DNA of 64,000 nt. Origin: Clostridium chauvoei. Lineage in GTDB: Bacteria > Bacillota > Clostridia > Clostridiales > Clostridiaceae. A program made the position numbers and the translations under genes. This document shows, one piece after another, positions 19,725 to 28,416 of the stretch; within the stretch, counting starts at the first letter, position 1; every line of letters starts with the position of its first letter. The notes under the pieces are model-generated. The model was not told the DNA's origin. It saw only the letters and a list, made by a program, of their open reading frames with translations, and did no database searches. The stretch spans positions 1,054,001 to 1,118,000 of the forward strand of contig NZ_CP018624.1 in NCBI RefSeq assembly GCF_002327185.1, given 5' to 3'.

Positions 19725-20174
19725 ATGAAGTCAAAAAGACATAATAAAATATTGGAAATAATAAATGAAAAAGATATAGAAACTCAAGAAGAATTAGCTG
19801 AAGAGTTAAAGATGGCAGGATTTGATGTTACACAAGCAACAGTTTCTAGAGATATAAAAATTTTAAAATTAATAAAAATGCAAGGTGTATCAGGAAAATA
19901 TAAATATATAACCTCATCAAAAGAACCAAAAGATATAAATGACAAGCTTGCAAGTATTCTTTCAAATGCAGCTGTATCAGTAGAAAATGTAGATAAATTT
20001 GTAGTAGTAAAAACATTAACAGGATCTGCAAATGCAGTTGCAGAAGCTATAGATACATTATTTGATACAGATGTAGCAGGAACTATAGCAGGAGATAATA
20101 CTATATTTATTTTAGTTAGAAATATAGAAAAGGCAGAAGAATTAGTAACAAGAGTAAGAAAAATGATTATATAA
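19725..20174 (+). CDS. argR: Arginine repressor ArgR/AhrC
   Basis: 149-residue hexameric regulator of arginine genes. The N-terminal winged helix has [25 protein letters not shown]; the C-terminal arginine-binding/oligomerisation domain has [14 protein letters not shown] (GDNT where many homologues have GDDT). ATG 19725 is 7 bases after AAGGTG. In Firmicutes argR commonly precedes recN, as here. Confidence 0.96.
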   Translation: MKSKRHNKILEIINEKDIETQEELAEELKMAGFDVTQATVSRDIKILKLIKMQGVSGKYKYITSSKEPKDINDKLASILSNAAVSVENVDKFVVVKTLTGSANAVAEAIDTLFDTDVAGTIAGDNTIFILVRNIEKAEELVTRVRKMII

Positions 20175-20195
20175 TATGTTAAAAGGTGGAGTAGA

Positions 20196-21896
20196 ATGTT
20201 ATTACAATTAAATATAAAAAACTTTGCTCTAATTCAAGAGATTTCTGTAGAGTTTGGAGAAGGTTTTAACATACTATCAGGTGAAACAGGAGCCGGTAAA
20301 TCAATTTTAATAGATACGATAGATTATGTTTTAGGTGGGAAATTTTCTAAAGATTTAATTAGATATGGAGAAAGCAAAACCTTTGTAGAAGCTATATTTT
20401 CTATAGAAAATGAAGAATTATTTGAAATACTAAGGGAATTAGAAATTGAAATAGATGAACTTTTAATAATTTCAAGAGAAACAACTATTTCAGGAAAAAG
20501 TATAATTAAAGTAAATGGAAAGTCTGTAGTTCTTGCACATTTAAAGAAAATTAGAGAAAAATTATTAGATATTCATGGTCAACATCAAAATCAGAATTTA
20601 TTAAATAGATCCAGCCATATAGCTTATTTAGATAGCTTTTGTGGATTAGAGATAGAAAAATTATTAGATAAATATACTGTTTTAAGGGAAGAATATGTTT
20701 CAATTAATGAAAAAATAGAAAGTTTAAAAGGCAATGAGGATAGAGAAAAGCTTATTGACTATATAAAATTTCAAATAGAAGATATAGAGAAGGGAAATTT
20801 AAAGATAGGTGAAGAAGAGAATTTAAAAGAAGAATTTAATCTTTTATCAAATGCAGAAAAAATATCGTTATCTTTAAGTAAATCCTATGAAATTTTAGAT
20901 GCCCAAACACAAGGACTTTCAGTAATAGATGGACTTTCTAAAGTGGTAAATGAATTATTAACAGTTGAAAAACATTTTGATAAATTAAGAGAAAAAAGAG
21001 AACAAATAGAAGGTGCATCATATATTTTAGAAGAAGCTTCAAGAGATATTAGAGATATTATGGGAGAAATCTATTATGATGAAGCTGAACTAGAAAAGAT
21101 TAATGGTAGAATTTACGAAATAAGCTTATATAAGAAAAAGTATGGAGATTCTATAGAAAAAGTATTAGATTATTTAAAGAAACTTAAAAATCAAGAAGAG
21201 GAACTTAATAATTCAGAAGAGATCATCTTAAAATTAAAAGAAAAATCTCAAAAAGTTTTATCTGAAATGCAAATACTAGGGGAAAAAATGCATGATTTAA
21301 GGGTAGATAAAGCCTTAATATTAGAAAAAGAAATTAAAGAAGAATTATCTTATGTCGGATTAGAAAAGTCTAGAATTAAAATTGAAGTAGAATTAAAAGA
21401 AGATTTTAATTTAAAAGGATATGATGAAGTAACATTTTTAATTTCAACAAATCCAGGAGAGCCACTTAAATCATTAGAGAAGGTATTATCTGGTGGTGAA
21501 TTATCAAGAATAATGCTAGCTTTAAAATGTGTTTTTGTAGATAAGGATAAAATTCCAACATTAATTTTTGATGAAATAGATACTGGGATAAGTGGAGCTG
21601 TTGCTAAAAGAGTTGGAGAAAAAATGTATCAAGTTTCTACTAAACATCAAGTTTTATGTATTACTCATTTACCTCAAATTTCAGCATTATCAGACTGTCA
21701 TTATTTTGTTTCTAAAAAAGTTGAAAATGGCAAAACTTTCACTGAAATAAAGACTTTAAACAAAGAAAATAAAATAAAAGAAATAGCCAAAATGACATCA
21801 GGAGATGAATTAAGTGAAGTTACATTAAAAAATGCTTCAGAAATGGTTAACTTTGCTGAAATAAAGAAAAAAGAAATAAAAAATACACACAAATAA
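20196..21896 (+). CDS. recN: DNA repair protein RecN
   Basis: SMC-like ATPase for double-strand break repair. 566 residues: Walker A GETGAGKS at 29-36, long central coiled coil, ABC signature LSGGELSRIMLAL, Walker B LIFDEIDTGISG and the H-loop ITHLPQIS. Full length. Last gene of the nusB-recN run; a terminator follows. Confidence 0.97.
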   Translation: MLLQLNIKNFALIQEISVEFGEGFNILSGETGAGKSILIDTIDYVLGGKFSKDLIRYGESKTFVEAIFSIENEELFEILRELEIEIDELLIISRETTISGKSIIKVNGKSVVLAHLKKIREKLLDIHGQHQNQNLLNRSSHIAYLDSFCGLEIEKLLDKYTVLREEYVSINEKIESLKGNEDREKLIDYIKFQIEDIEKGNLKIGEEENLKEEFNLLSNAEKISLSLSKSYEILDAQTQGLSVIDGLSKVVNELLTVEKHFDKLREKREQIEGASYILEEASRDIRDIMGEIYYDEAELEKINGRIYEISLYKKKYGDSIEKVLDYLKKLKNQEEELNNSEEIILKLKEKSQKVLSEMQILGEKMHDLRVDKALILEKEIKEELSYVGLEKSRIKIEVELKEDFNLKGYDEVTFLISTNPGEPLKSLEKVLSGGELSRIMLALKCVFVDKDKIPTLIFDEIDTGISGAVAKRVGEKMYQVSTKHQVLCITHLPQISALSDCHYFVSKKVENGKTFTEIKTLNKENKIKEIAKMTSGDELSEVTLKNASEMVNFAEIKKKEIKNTHK

Positions 21897-21927
21897 ATAC
21901 ATAACAATATAATAAATTGTAAACACT

Positions 21928-21960
21928 AAAATCATGGTATTTTACCATGATTTTATTTTT
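21928..21960 (+). terminator. Rho-independent terminator after recN
   Basis: 12-bp perfect stem AAAATCATGGTA-type arms (21928-21939 and 21943-21954), 3-base loop, then T-rich tail. Confidence 0.9.
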
Positions 21961-22071
21961 TATCTTAAAAATCAAATACTTTAAAATATTTAACTCTTAT
22001 TACAAAGTTACTACAGCATATAAAAACTGTATAAGGGAAAATTAAAAACAGAAGCAAAGGAGGAGATAAAA

Positions 22072-23262
22072 ATGACAGGGAAAAAAATAAAATATTTAAG
22101 CATTATAATTGCTCCAATCTTGATTCTGGGTTTAGTTACTTTCTTTAGTGTTGAAAAAATGCCAGAAAAAATATATGTAAATGATGAAATAAGCGTGGAT
22201 AATATTTCAATACCAAAGACAAGTGCCCTAAGTACACTAAAATATAATCAGGAGGACTTAAAAGTCAAATTTTTAGGTTTAGTAGATTTGAAAACCATAC
22301 CAGTATTTAAGGTAAATGACTTGCAAGTATATCCTGGTGGAACCAGTGTAGGAGTAAGATTGTCTACAAAAGGAGTTTTAGTAGTAGGACATTCAGAGGT
22401 GGAAACTACAGAAGGAAAAGTAGAAAGTCCTGGGAAAAATGCAGGAATAGAATTAGGTGATATTTTAACAAAAGTAAATGGAGAAGAAATTCAAAGCTCT
22501 AAAGACCTAGCAAAAAAAGTAAAAGAAATTTCAGAGCCAGTTATAACCTTAGAATTTATAAGAGGAGAAGAAGTTCAATCAAAAGAAGTAAACCTACTAA
22601 AAGAAGGCGAAGAATTTAAATTAGGACTATGGGTAAGAGATTCAACAGCAGGCATAGGAACACTAACATTTTATGATAAAGAAAGCTCTATATTTGGAGC
22701 ATTAGGTCATCCTATAACAGATGGAGATACAAATAAACCTTTTACAATTAAAAAAGGAGAATTGTTACCAGCTTCTGTTATAAGCGTAAGAAGAGGTGAA
22801 AAGGGTGCTCCAGGAGAACTAAAGGGATTATTTACAAGCACAAAAGAAAATATAGGTAGTATAGAAAAAAATACTCAATCAGGTATTTTTGGAACTACAA
22901 AGGAACCGCTTGTTAATAATTTATATAATAAACCTTTAAAAGTAGGGTTTAGAAATGAGATAAAAGAAGGTCCTGCAAAAATAATAACTACTTTAGATGA
23001 GAATGGACCAAGAGAATATGATATAGAAATTGTAAAATTATTATCTCAAGATGAACCAGGCCCTAAAAGTATGGTTATCAAGGTTACAGATAAAGAGTTA
23101 TTAGAAAAAACAGGTGGTATAGTACAAGGAATGAGCGGAAGTCCAATAATACAAAATAATAAACTTGTAGGAGCTGTAACACATGTTTTAATAAATAAAC
23201 CAGATGTAGGATATGGTATATATATTGAATGGATGTTACAAGATGCGGGAATACTAAAGTAA
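22072..23262 (+). CDS. spoIVB: SpoIVB serine peptidase (S55 family)
   Basis: Forespore-made protease that crosses into the intermembrane space and triggers sigma K activation. 396 residues: N-terminal membrane anchor (about 8-26), PDZ domain (about 95-180, SPGKNAGIELGDILTKVNGEEIQ), then the peptidase domain with GALGHPITD (catalytic His) and GMSGSPIIQNNKLVGAVTHV (catalytic Ser in GMSGSP). RBS GGAGGAG. Directly upstream of spo0A, the standard order. Confidence 0.97.
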   Translation: MTGKKIKYLSIIIAPILILGLVTFFSVEKMPEKIYVNDEISVDNISIPKTSALSTLKYNQEDLKVKFLGLVDLKTIPVFKVNDLQVYPGGTSVGVRLSTKGVLVVGHSEVETTEGKVESPGKNAGIELGDILTKVNGEEIQSSKDLAKKVKEISEPVITLEFIRGEEVQSKEVNLLKEGEEFKLGLWVRDSTAGIGTLTFYDKESSIFGALGHPITDGDTNKPFTIKKGELLPASVISVRRGEKGAPGELKGLFTSTKENIGSIEKNTQSGIFGTTKEPLVNNLYNKPLKVGFRNEIKEGPAKIITTLDENGPREYDIEIVKLLSQDEPGPKSMVIKVTDKELLEKTGGIVQGMSGSPIIQNNKLVGAVTHVLINKPDVGYGIYIEWMLQDAGILK

Positions 23263-23274
23263 AATGTTGATAAA

Positions 23275-23306
23275 GGAGCATCGATATTTATCGGTGTTCT
23301 ATTTTT
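23275..23306 (+). terminator. Rho-independent terminator after spoIVB
   Basis: Stem GAGCATCGATA / TATCGGTGTTC with G-U pairs, then ATTTTT. It separates spoIVB from spo0A. The rest of 23307-23653 is AT-rich; it holds the promoter listed next, a 9-bp inverted repeat (AATTATTCT 23494-23502, AGAATAATT 23518-23526) and no gene. Confidence 0.75.
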
Positions 23307-23578
23307 ACATTCATAAATATTATTTAATTTAAATGATAATTAATTGAAATAAAATAAAAACAAATTACATATAAATATTATAAACCCTAAAAAATACAAT
23401 AAACCTCACTTTATGAATAAGTTTCATAATATTTCCTTCAAGAAATTGTAAAAAACCTATCAATTAATAAATAGTTATGATATAATATTGTTAAATTATT
23501 CTTTTTAATGGCTATTTAGAATAATTATTAAAAGTAACTAAAGTTTTACTCGAATTAATGAAAAAAATTTAAAAGATA

Positions 23579-23605
23579 GAAGGAAAAATTCAACTTTAGT
23601 AGAAT
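23579..23605 (+). promoter_or_regulatory. Sigma H-type promoter of spo0A
   Basis: -35 GAAGGAAAA (23579-23587), 13-base spacer, -10 AGAAT (23601-23605). This fits the Bacillus/Clostridium sigma H consensus RWAGGAWWT-N(10-14)-RGAAT with one mismatch. Spo0A transcription from a sigma H promoter is established in Bacillus; here it is inferred from sequence and place. Confidence 0.65.
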
Positions 23606-23653
23606 AATATATTATATAAGAATGGAATAAAATGGGAATAAGGGGAGAAGAAC

Positions 23654-24460
23654 ATGAATGGAACAAAAATATCAGTTTTAATTGCTGATGATAACAAAGA
23701 ATTCTGTAGTATCTTAAATGATTATCTATTAAATCAAAGAGATATTGTAGTAACAGGCGTAGCTAAAGATGGAAGGGAAGCTTTAGCATTAATAGAGGAA
23801 AAGAAACCAGATTTAGTGGTTTTAGATATAATAATGCCTCACTTAGATGGACTTGGAGTATTAGAAAAGCTAAATACTATGAATTTAGAAAAAATGCCAA
23901 GAATAATAGTATTATCAGCAGTAGGTCAAGATAAGATCACTCAAAGAGCTATTACTTTAGGAGCAGATTATTACGTAGTAAAACCATTTGATATGGATGT
24001 ATTTACTAAAAGAATTAGAGAAATGTTCAACGGTGCTCCTACAGAATCCATTAGAAAAACAACTACAGTTGTAGAAACAGAAGTAGCTACTCAAGCTAAA
24101 GGACCTATTGATTTAGAAACAGAAATAACTAATATAATTCACGAAATTGGTGTTCCAGCACATATTAAAGGGTATATGTATTTAAGAGAAGCTATTACTA
24201 TGGTTGTAAATGACATGGAATTATTATCAGCTGTTACTAAGGAGTTATATCCTTCAATAGCTAAAAAATATAATACAACAGCTTCAAGAGTAGAAAGAGC
24301 AATAAGACATGCTATAGAAGTTGCTTGGGGCAGAGGTCAAGTTGATGCAATAAATAAACTATTTGGATATACAATCCATAATGAAAAGGGTAAGCCTACA
24401 AATTCAGAGTTTATTGCAATTATAGCTGATAAATTAAGATTAAAAAATAAAGTATCTTAA
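23654..24460 (+). CDS. spo0A: Sporulation master response regulator Spo0A
   Basis: 268 residues. Receiver domain (1-125) with acidic pocket DD at 12-13, phospho-acceptor Asp58 in VVLDIIMP, a Thr/Ser-equivalent in VLSAVGQD and Lys in VVKPFD. After a linker, the Spo0A C-terminal DNA-binding domain (about 150-268) has the recognition helix region [20 protein letters not shown], which contacts 0A boxes. RBS AAGGGGAG. Sigma H promoter upstream. Followed by the accessory island. Confidence 0.98.
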   Translation: MNGTKISVLIADDNKEFCSILNDYLLNQRDIVVTGVAKDGREALALIEEKKPDLVVLDIIMPHLDGLGVLEKLNTMNLEKMPRIIVLSAVGQDKITQRAITLGADYYVVKPFDMDVFTKRIREMFNGAPTESIRKTTTVVETEVATQAKGPIDLETEITNIIHEIGVPAHIKGYMYLREAITMVVNDMELLSAVTKELYPSIAKKYNTTASRVERAIRHAIEVAWGRGQVDAINKLFGYTIHNEKGKPTNSEFIAIIADKLRLKNKVS

Positions 24461-24479
24461 AGCTAGTAATAGAGCCAAA

Positions 24480-24540
24480 GTTTGAAAATCTCATACCAAC
24501 TAACATCAATAATGGGGGTATGAAAATGGAGTTTTCAAAC
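24480..24540. repeat. Two-part inverted repeat between spo0A and the integrase
   Basis: Outer arms GTTTGAAAA (24480-24488) and TTTTCAAAC (24532-24540); inner arms TCATACC (24491-24497) and GGTATGA (24517-24523). No T tract follows, so it is a poor terminator. Position at the island edge would suit a recombination site, but no partner copy was found at the other edge. Confidence 0.6.
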
Positions 24541-24560
24541 CAATAAATATACAACATATA

Positions 24561-24602
24561 TCACTTCTAATTCATAGGTTGGCAATTTATGATTAGGAGT
24601 GA
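24561..24602 (+). promoter_or_regulatory. Hairpin that covers the integrase ribosome binding site
   Basis: Left arm around TCACTTCTAATTCAT (24561-24575) pairs with ATGATTAGGAGTGA (24589-24602), which contains the AGGAG of the integrase gene; six T and the GTG start follow. It could act as a terminator for spo0A and as a block on integrase translation from read-through mRNA. Confidence 0.6.
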
Positions 24603-24608
24603 TTTTTT

Positions 24609-25610
24609 GTGCCAAAAATTATTAAAACAAAAACTATTAATAGTATAATTGTAGAATACTTAGAGTATTGCAACTATAAAAATTTAAGATTAAAAACTAT
24701 AAAATCATATCATCAAACTTTGATGCTTTTTGCAAAATATTTGGAAGAAGAACTAGGAATAATAGATATAAAAAAGGTTAATAAAAAAGTGGTAGAAGAC
24801 TATTTGGCATTCATAAAAGATATGGGTAAATATAGTTTTGCATCTAGTGAAGCTGGAATAGAAAAAGCAAATTTAGATAAAAGACATGATGTAGGTAAAG
24901 AAATATCAGATGTTACTATCAATGGATATTTAAGAAATATTAAAGCATTCTTTACATATGCAGAAGAAAATAATTTAGTTAAGAAAACTAATATTCATTC
25001 AATAAAATCATTGAAAGTAAATAGGAGACCAAAGGAACAGTTAACTGATGAAGAGTATAAAAAACTAATTAAAGTATTAGATTTATCAAAGTTTCATGAA
25101 TTTAGAGATTTTACAATTATTAATTTAATTTTTGACACTGGAATGAGATTAGGAGAAACTTTAGAATTAAGGTTTGAAAATATAGATTTATTTAGATGTA
25201 CCATATTTCTTGATGGAAATATAACAAAAGGTAGTAAAGATAGAGTGGTTTTCTTTAGTTATGAAATGCAAAAGTTATTACAAAGGTGGATTAAGTTTAA
25301 AGATGTAATACAAGAAAGTGATTTATTATTTCCTACACAAAGAACGAATAGAAAGATTGAACAAGGAAACTTTGAAAGAAATTTTAGAGGTTATTTATAT
25401 AGAGCAAAAATAGATAAAAATATAACTCCACATGGATTAAGAAATAACTTTAGTAGAAGATTTTTACTTAATGGTGGTTCTATTTTTGTTTTATCAAAAA
25501 TATTAGGTCATAGCAGTGTATCAGTGACCGAAAAGGCATATTTGGATTTACAAGATGAGGATTTAAGAAAAAAATACATGAGATATGCTCCATTAGAAAC
25601 AATGAGATAA
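24609..25610 (+). CDS. Tyrosine recombinase / integrase
   Basis: 333 residues: N-terminal core-binding (SAM-like) domain (about 10-125) and catalytic domain. All catalytic residues are present: Arg180 (TGMRLGE), Lys207 (TKGSKDR), His275 and Arg278 (PHGLRNNF), His301 (LGHSSV), Tyr311 (KAYLDL). So it looks active, unlike the XerD-like gene at 32286. GTG start with AGGAG inside a hairpin. Most likely the integrase of the small island that lies downstream; a chromosomal XerC-like role is a weaker alternative. Confidence 0.9.
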   Translation: MPKIIKTKTINSIIVEYLEYCNYKNLRLKTIKSYHQTLMLFAKYLEEELGIIDIKKVNKKVVEDYLAFIKDMGKYSFASSEAGIEKANLDKRHDVGKEISDVTINGYLRNIKAFFTYAEENNLVKKTNIHSIKSLKVNRRPKEQLTDEEYKKLIKVLDLSKFHEFRDFTIINLIFDTGMRLGETLELRFENIDLFRCTIFLDGNITKGSKDRVVFFSYEMQKLLQRWIKFKDVIQESDLLFPTQRTNRKIEQGNFERNFRGYLYRAKIDKNITPHGLRNNFSRRFLLNGGSIFVLSKILGHSSVSVTEKAYLDLQDEDLRKKYMRYAPLETMR

Positions 25611-25615
25611 GTATA

Positions 25616-25645
25616 TTGTCTAATTAATAGAAAATTTGTTATAAT
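25616..25645 (+). promoter_or_regulatory. Sigma A-like promoter
   Basis: -35 TTGTCT (25616-25621), 18-base spacer, -10 TATAAT (25640-25645), 32 bases before the next gene. Confidence 0.6.
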
Positions 25646-25676
25646 ATCATTAGGGAATTTTTGAGAGGATGATAAG

Positions 25677-26864
25677 ATGAGAGAAATAGAAATACATGAG
25701 AAATTGAGGCATTTAACAATGCTTCAAATTGAATCACTAATGAATAAATATTATAACGGAGTAAAAGCAAGTGACATTATCAAAGAATATAATATAGATA
25801 CTACTAGTTCTAAATTATATACTCTTTTTCCACCTATAATATGTGAAGATATTATATGTCCAGTATGTAATGAACCAATGTATAAAGAAAGAGATTCTAA
25901 GTCAAGTTATAGTTGGAATAAAAAGAAGCCTTTTTGTGCAATTTGTGGACATACAGATGAAATAATTTGTAAGTGTAATTATTGTATTGCCGAGAGAGAA
26001 AAAGTTAAAAAATTGAATGAAGAAAGAAAAGTGAGAATATTACAAGAAAAAAGAGAAAAAATAAAAAAAGTATATGACTTAAATATAGTACCTGTAAATT
26101 ATTCAGAGCTTAATTTTAGAGAAAAGGTTTTTTTAGGAGCGTTATTAAGAACTTCATTAAGTGAGGATATGGAGGTTATATTACCTCTAAATGATGCAGA
26201 AAGAGAATTGGCTCCAACTATTGGATATATTAAGGAAATCTTAAGTTATTTAATAGGCAGAGGTGTAGTAAGTGTGGATTCAAACTCGAGCATAGATGCT
26301 TTTCTTGATTCAAATGAGGAAAAAGATATTGAATTTCCCAATGTATACTATATAACTATGGTTAAATATCGTATCAATATAGTAGGTGATGAAGATATAA
26401 AAAATATATTATCTAAAATAATTAATCCTAAAAGTTTTTCCGATGCAGATAAAGAAGATGCATTAAATATATGGAAAGAGATAGCATTAGAAGAATGTAT
26501 TGAATATTTTGAATATCAAATGAAAAGTGTAAGATTTGATTTTAATATGGGAGAAAAAACAATTGCGATATTTAAAGATTTATTAGAAAATTTTTCTGTA
26601 TCTCAGATATATGGAATTATTTACAAAAGTGTAGCAAATGCAACAAAGTATTATCAAGAAAATTCAGTTAGTAAGAAACAAGCAGCGAATTCGGTTATAG
26701 GTGGTTGTCAAAGATATGCAGAAAGAGCTATGATAAACAATTGGGAGTTGGCAAAGTATAGTAGAATTAAAGAATTATCACAATCTATGATAAGTGAATT
26801 TTTCTTTGATAGAGTCATAGGAGTAGGTAGTTTAGGGTTTAATATGCCTCCATCTGAATTATAA
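25677..26864 (+). CDS. Unrecognised zinc-ribbon protein of the island
   Basis: 395 residues; I do not recognise the family. An N-terminal segment (about 14-50, MLQIESLMNKYYNGVKASDIIKEY) looks like a helix-turn-helix. Next comes a zinc ribbon CPVC ... CAICGH (about 62-95) and a further CKCNYC, then a Lys/Glu-rich coiled coil (about 105-140). The C-terminal 250 residues are helical with no known motif. It has its own promoter and follows the integrase by 66 bases. DNA binding is likely; a recombination-accessory or regulatory role is a guess. Confidence 0.75.
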   Translation: MREIEIHEKLRHLTMLQIESLMNKYYNGVKASDIIKEYNIDTTSSKLYTLFPPIICEDIICPVCNEPMYKERDSKSSYSWNKKKPFCAICGHTDEIICKCNYCIAEREKVKKLNEERKVRILQEKREKIKKVYDLNIVPVNYSELNFREKVFLGALLRTSLSEDMEVILPLNDAERELAPTIGYIKEILSYLIGRGVVSVDSNSSIDAFLDSNEEKDIEFPNVYYITMVKYRINIVGDEDIKNILSKIINPKSFSDADKEDALNIWKEIALEECIEYFEYQMKSVRFDFNMGEKTIAIFKDLLENFSVSQIYGIIYKSVANATKYYQENSVSKKQAANSVIGGCQRYAERAMINNWELAKYSRIKELSQSMISEFFFDRVIGVGSLGFNMPPSEL

Positions 26865-26927
26865 ATTATGAAATAAAAAATAATATTTATAGATATTTAA
26901 TAATAATCTAATAGATAATTGATACAA

Positions 26928-26970
26928 AAAAGCTTCAATCCTTGATATAAAAAGGTTTGGAGCTTTTATT
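26928..26970 (+). terminator. Rho-independent terminator
   Basis: 16-base arms AAAAGCTTCAATCCTT (26928-26943) and AAGGTTTGGAGCTTTT (26952-26967), with two mismatches or G-U pairs. Ends the zinc-ribbon gene. The remaining 26971-27213 holds no gene. Confidence 0.8.
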
Positions 26971-27048
26971 ATTACAAAACATATTGCAAATATAGAAGTA
27001 GATTAAAAGTATCACAGTGAGCTAAGGAAAAGTATCAAAAAGAATCAT

Positions 27049-27075
27049 TATCTATACTTACTATATCTATACTTA
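27049..27075. repeat. Two 12-bp direct repeats
   Basis: TATCTATACTTA at 27049-27060 and 27064-27075, period 15 bases. About 140 bases before the ribbon-helix-helix gene. May be operator or iteron-like, but two copies in AT-rich DNA is thin evidence. Confidence 0.45.
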
Positions 27076-27213
27076 ACTTATTAATATATAGAATTAGACT
27101 AATTGGAAAATGAATTTCCTATTGGCTTTATTTTGAAAACTATTATAGTCTATGCAAATAACACTAAGTGATGTATAATAATATTAAGATGATTTACTAG
27201 GAGGTACTTGAAA

Positions 27214-27408
27214 ATGGCAATTAAAAATAGAAAGAGATTGAGTACATCTTTAAGTTATGAACACTTTGAGTTTTTAACAGAAGTATGTGATAAGAATAAG
27301 CAAAAGCAAAGTATAATAATTGAAATGGGATTAGAACTATTAAAAAGAGAACTAGAAAATAAAAATCTATATGAGATAATGGAATCATTAGAAACTGATA
27401 AGAATTAA
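27214..27408 (+). CDS. Ribbon-helix-helix (Arc/CopG-like) DNA-binding protein
   Basis: 64 residues from ATG 27214, 7-8 bases after AGGAGGT. NRKRLSTSLSYEHFEFLTEVCDKNKQKQSIIIEMGLELL has the strand-helix-helix pattern of CopG-type repressors. Preceded by a TATAAT at about 27174. It lies just before a promoter that contains a perfect palindrome, which it may bind. Plasmid or island copy-control and antitoxin proteins have this form; no toxin gene is adjacent. Confidence 0.7.
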   Translation: MAIKNRKRLSTSLSYEHFEFLTEVCDKNKQKQSIIIEMGLELLKRELENKNLYEIMESLETDKN

Positions 27409-27432
27409 AAAATCTTGTCAGTTTTTATTTTT
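27393..27432 (+). terminator. Rho-independent terminator overlapping the 3' end of the RHH gene
   Basis: Arms AACTGATAAGA (27393-27403) and TCTTGTCAGTT (27413-27423) with one G-U pair, followed by a T-rich run. Confidence 0.8.
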
Positions 27433-27436
27433 TTAC

Positions 27437-27465
27437 TTTACAGTAACGTTACTATATATTATTAT
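27437..27465 (+). promoter_or_regulatory. Promoter with 12-bp palindromic operator
   Basis: -35 TTTACA (27437-27442), 17-base spacer, -10 TATTAT (27460-27465). The perfect palindrome AGTAACGTTACT (27442-27453) fills the spacer; a second partial copy, AGTAACGT, lies at 27480-27487. This arrangement fits repression by a small dimeric regulator such as the upstream RHH protein (inference). Confidence 0.6.
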
Positions 27466-27521
27466 GTGTATATAAGGTTAGTAACGTATAATAACATCAC
27501 TAAGAAAGGAGAGAACAACAA

Positions 27522-28262
27522 ATGCAATTCTTAAAATTATCTTATGAATTAATCACTGATAAAAATATCACATCTAATGAATTTCGTATCTATACATACT
27601 TAATGAGCCTATACAATGAGAAGCAAGGTTGTTCATTCCCTTCTATAGAAGTAATTGCAGAAAGAACTACTGTATCAATAGCAACTGTGAAAAGAAGTGT
27701 TAAAAAGCTAGTTGAGCTTGGTTATATGGTAGTGGAAAAACAAAAAGCAAAGATTGGAAATTATAACAAGTACACTAACTTTAAACATTTAGTTTCAGAT
27801 AAAAAGTTAGTTACAAAAGAATCTAAAGGTGAAGGTAAAAAGGAATCACCAATAGATTCAAATGGTGAAGCTCCAATAGAAGGGCAAATTCATATTTCTG
27901 AAGTAATAGATGATGTTGAAAAAGTTGAAATAAAGACACCAGCAGAAAGAAAAGAGTATGACCAACTTAATAGTGATTCAGTTAGAATTGCAAGAAAATA
28001 TACTAACGTTGATGGTAATGGTTATTCAATATTAATATTATCTTGTTTAGATTCTCAAATAGTAAGAGAAGCTGGATATAGATTTAAAAACCAACTGGAG
28101 TTAGGAAAGCTTAAATTAAATTGTGTGTCCAACTTTCTAAGAGTTGTTGTGGACAAGTATTTTGAAAAAGGAATAGATTTTCCAACTAAAGCATTTAATA
28201 TGCTTAAAAAATATAACTATGTTACTTGTCAGCCATCTGATGCAAAACTAGCTATGAATTGA
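27522..28262 (+). CDS. HTH replication-initiator-like / phage-like protein
   Basis: 246 residues. The N-terminal 90 residues form a winged helix (EFRIYTYLMSLYNEKQGCSFPSIEVIAERTTVSIATVKRSVKKL) of the type found in plasmid and phage replication proteins. A hydrophilic linker is followed by a C-terminal helical domain (about 150-246). RBS AGAAAGGAGAG. It ends at the edge of a DUF1848 remnant, which may mark the right end of the island. Confidence 0.65.
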   Translation: MQFLKLSYELITDKNITSNEFRIYTYLMSLYNEKQGCSFPSIEVIAERTTVSIATVKRSVKKLVELGYMVVEKQKAKIGNYNKYTNFKHLVSDKKLVTKESKGEGKKESPIDSNGEAPIEGQIHISEVIDDVEKVEIKTPAERKEYDQLNSDSVRIARKYTNVDGNGYSILILSCLDSQIVREAGYRFKNQLELGKLKLNCVSNFLRVVVDKYFEKGIDFPTKAFNMLKKYNYVTCQPSDAKLAMN

Positions 28263-28414
28263 AAATTATTCAAATGACATTAGAACATATTAAAGATATT
28301 TCTAAAAAATTTTCAGACATAGCTAGTAAATATAGTATGGAAATAGAAACATGTTCTGAGGGATATGATTTATTAGAATTTGGGATTAAAAAAGGAAAGT
28401 GTATTGATGATTAA
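28262..28414 (+). pseudogene. 3' remnant of a DUF1848 gene
   Basis: Reads FSDIASKYSMEIETCSEGYD, then LLEFGIKKGKCIDD before a stop at the IS3 boundary. The combination TCxEGYDLLEFGIKxGxCIDD is the C-terminal cysteine pattern of DUF1848 proteins. About 50 codons remain; the N-terminal 200 or so residues are gone. It starts exactly at the stop of the HTH gene, so the island or a deletion cut it on the left, and IS3 on the right. Confidence 0.65.
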
Positions 28415-28416
28415 AG

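Noticed and set aside
23540-23560. 0A box in the spo0A promoter (TTTACTCGAATTAA)
   Set aside because: It lacks the TGTCGAA core, having ACTCGAA instead.
27049-27075. Iteron-type replication origin
   Set aside because: Only two 12-bp copies occur, which is too few to call an origin.
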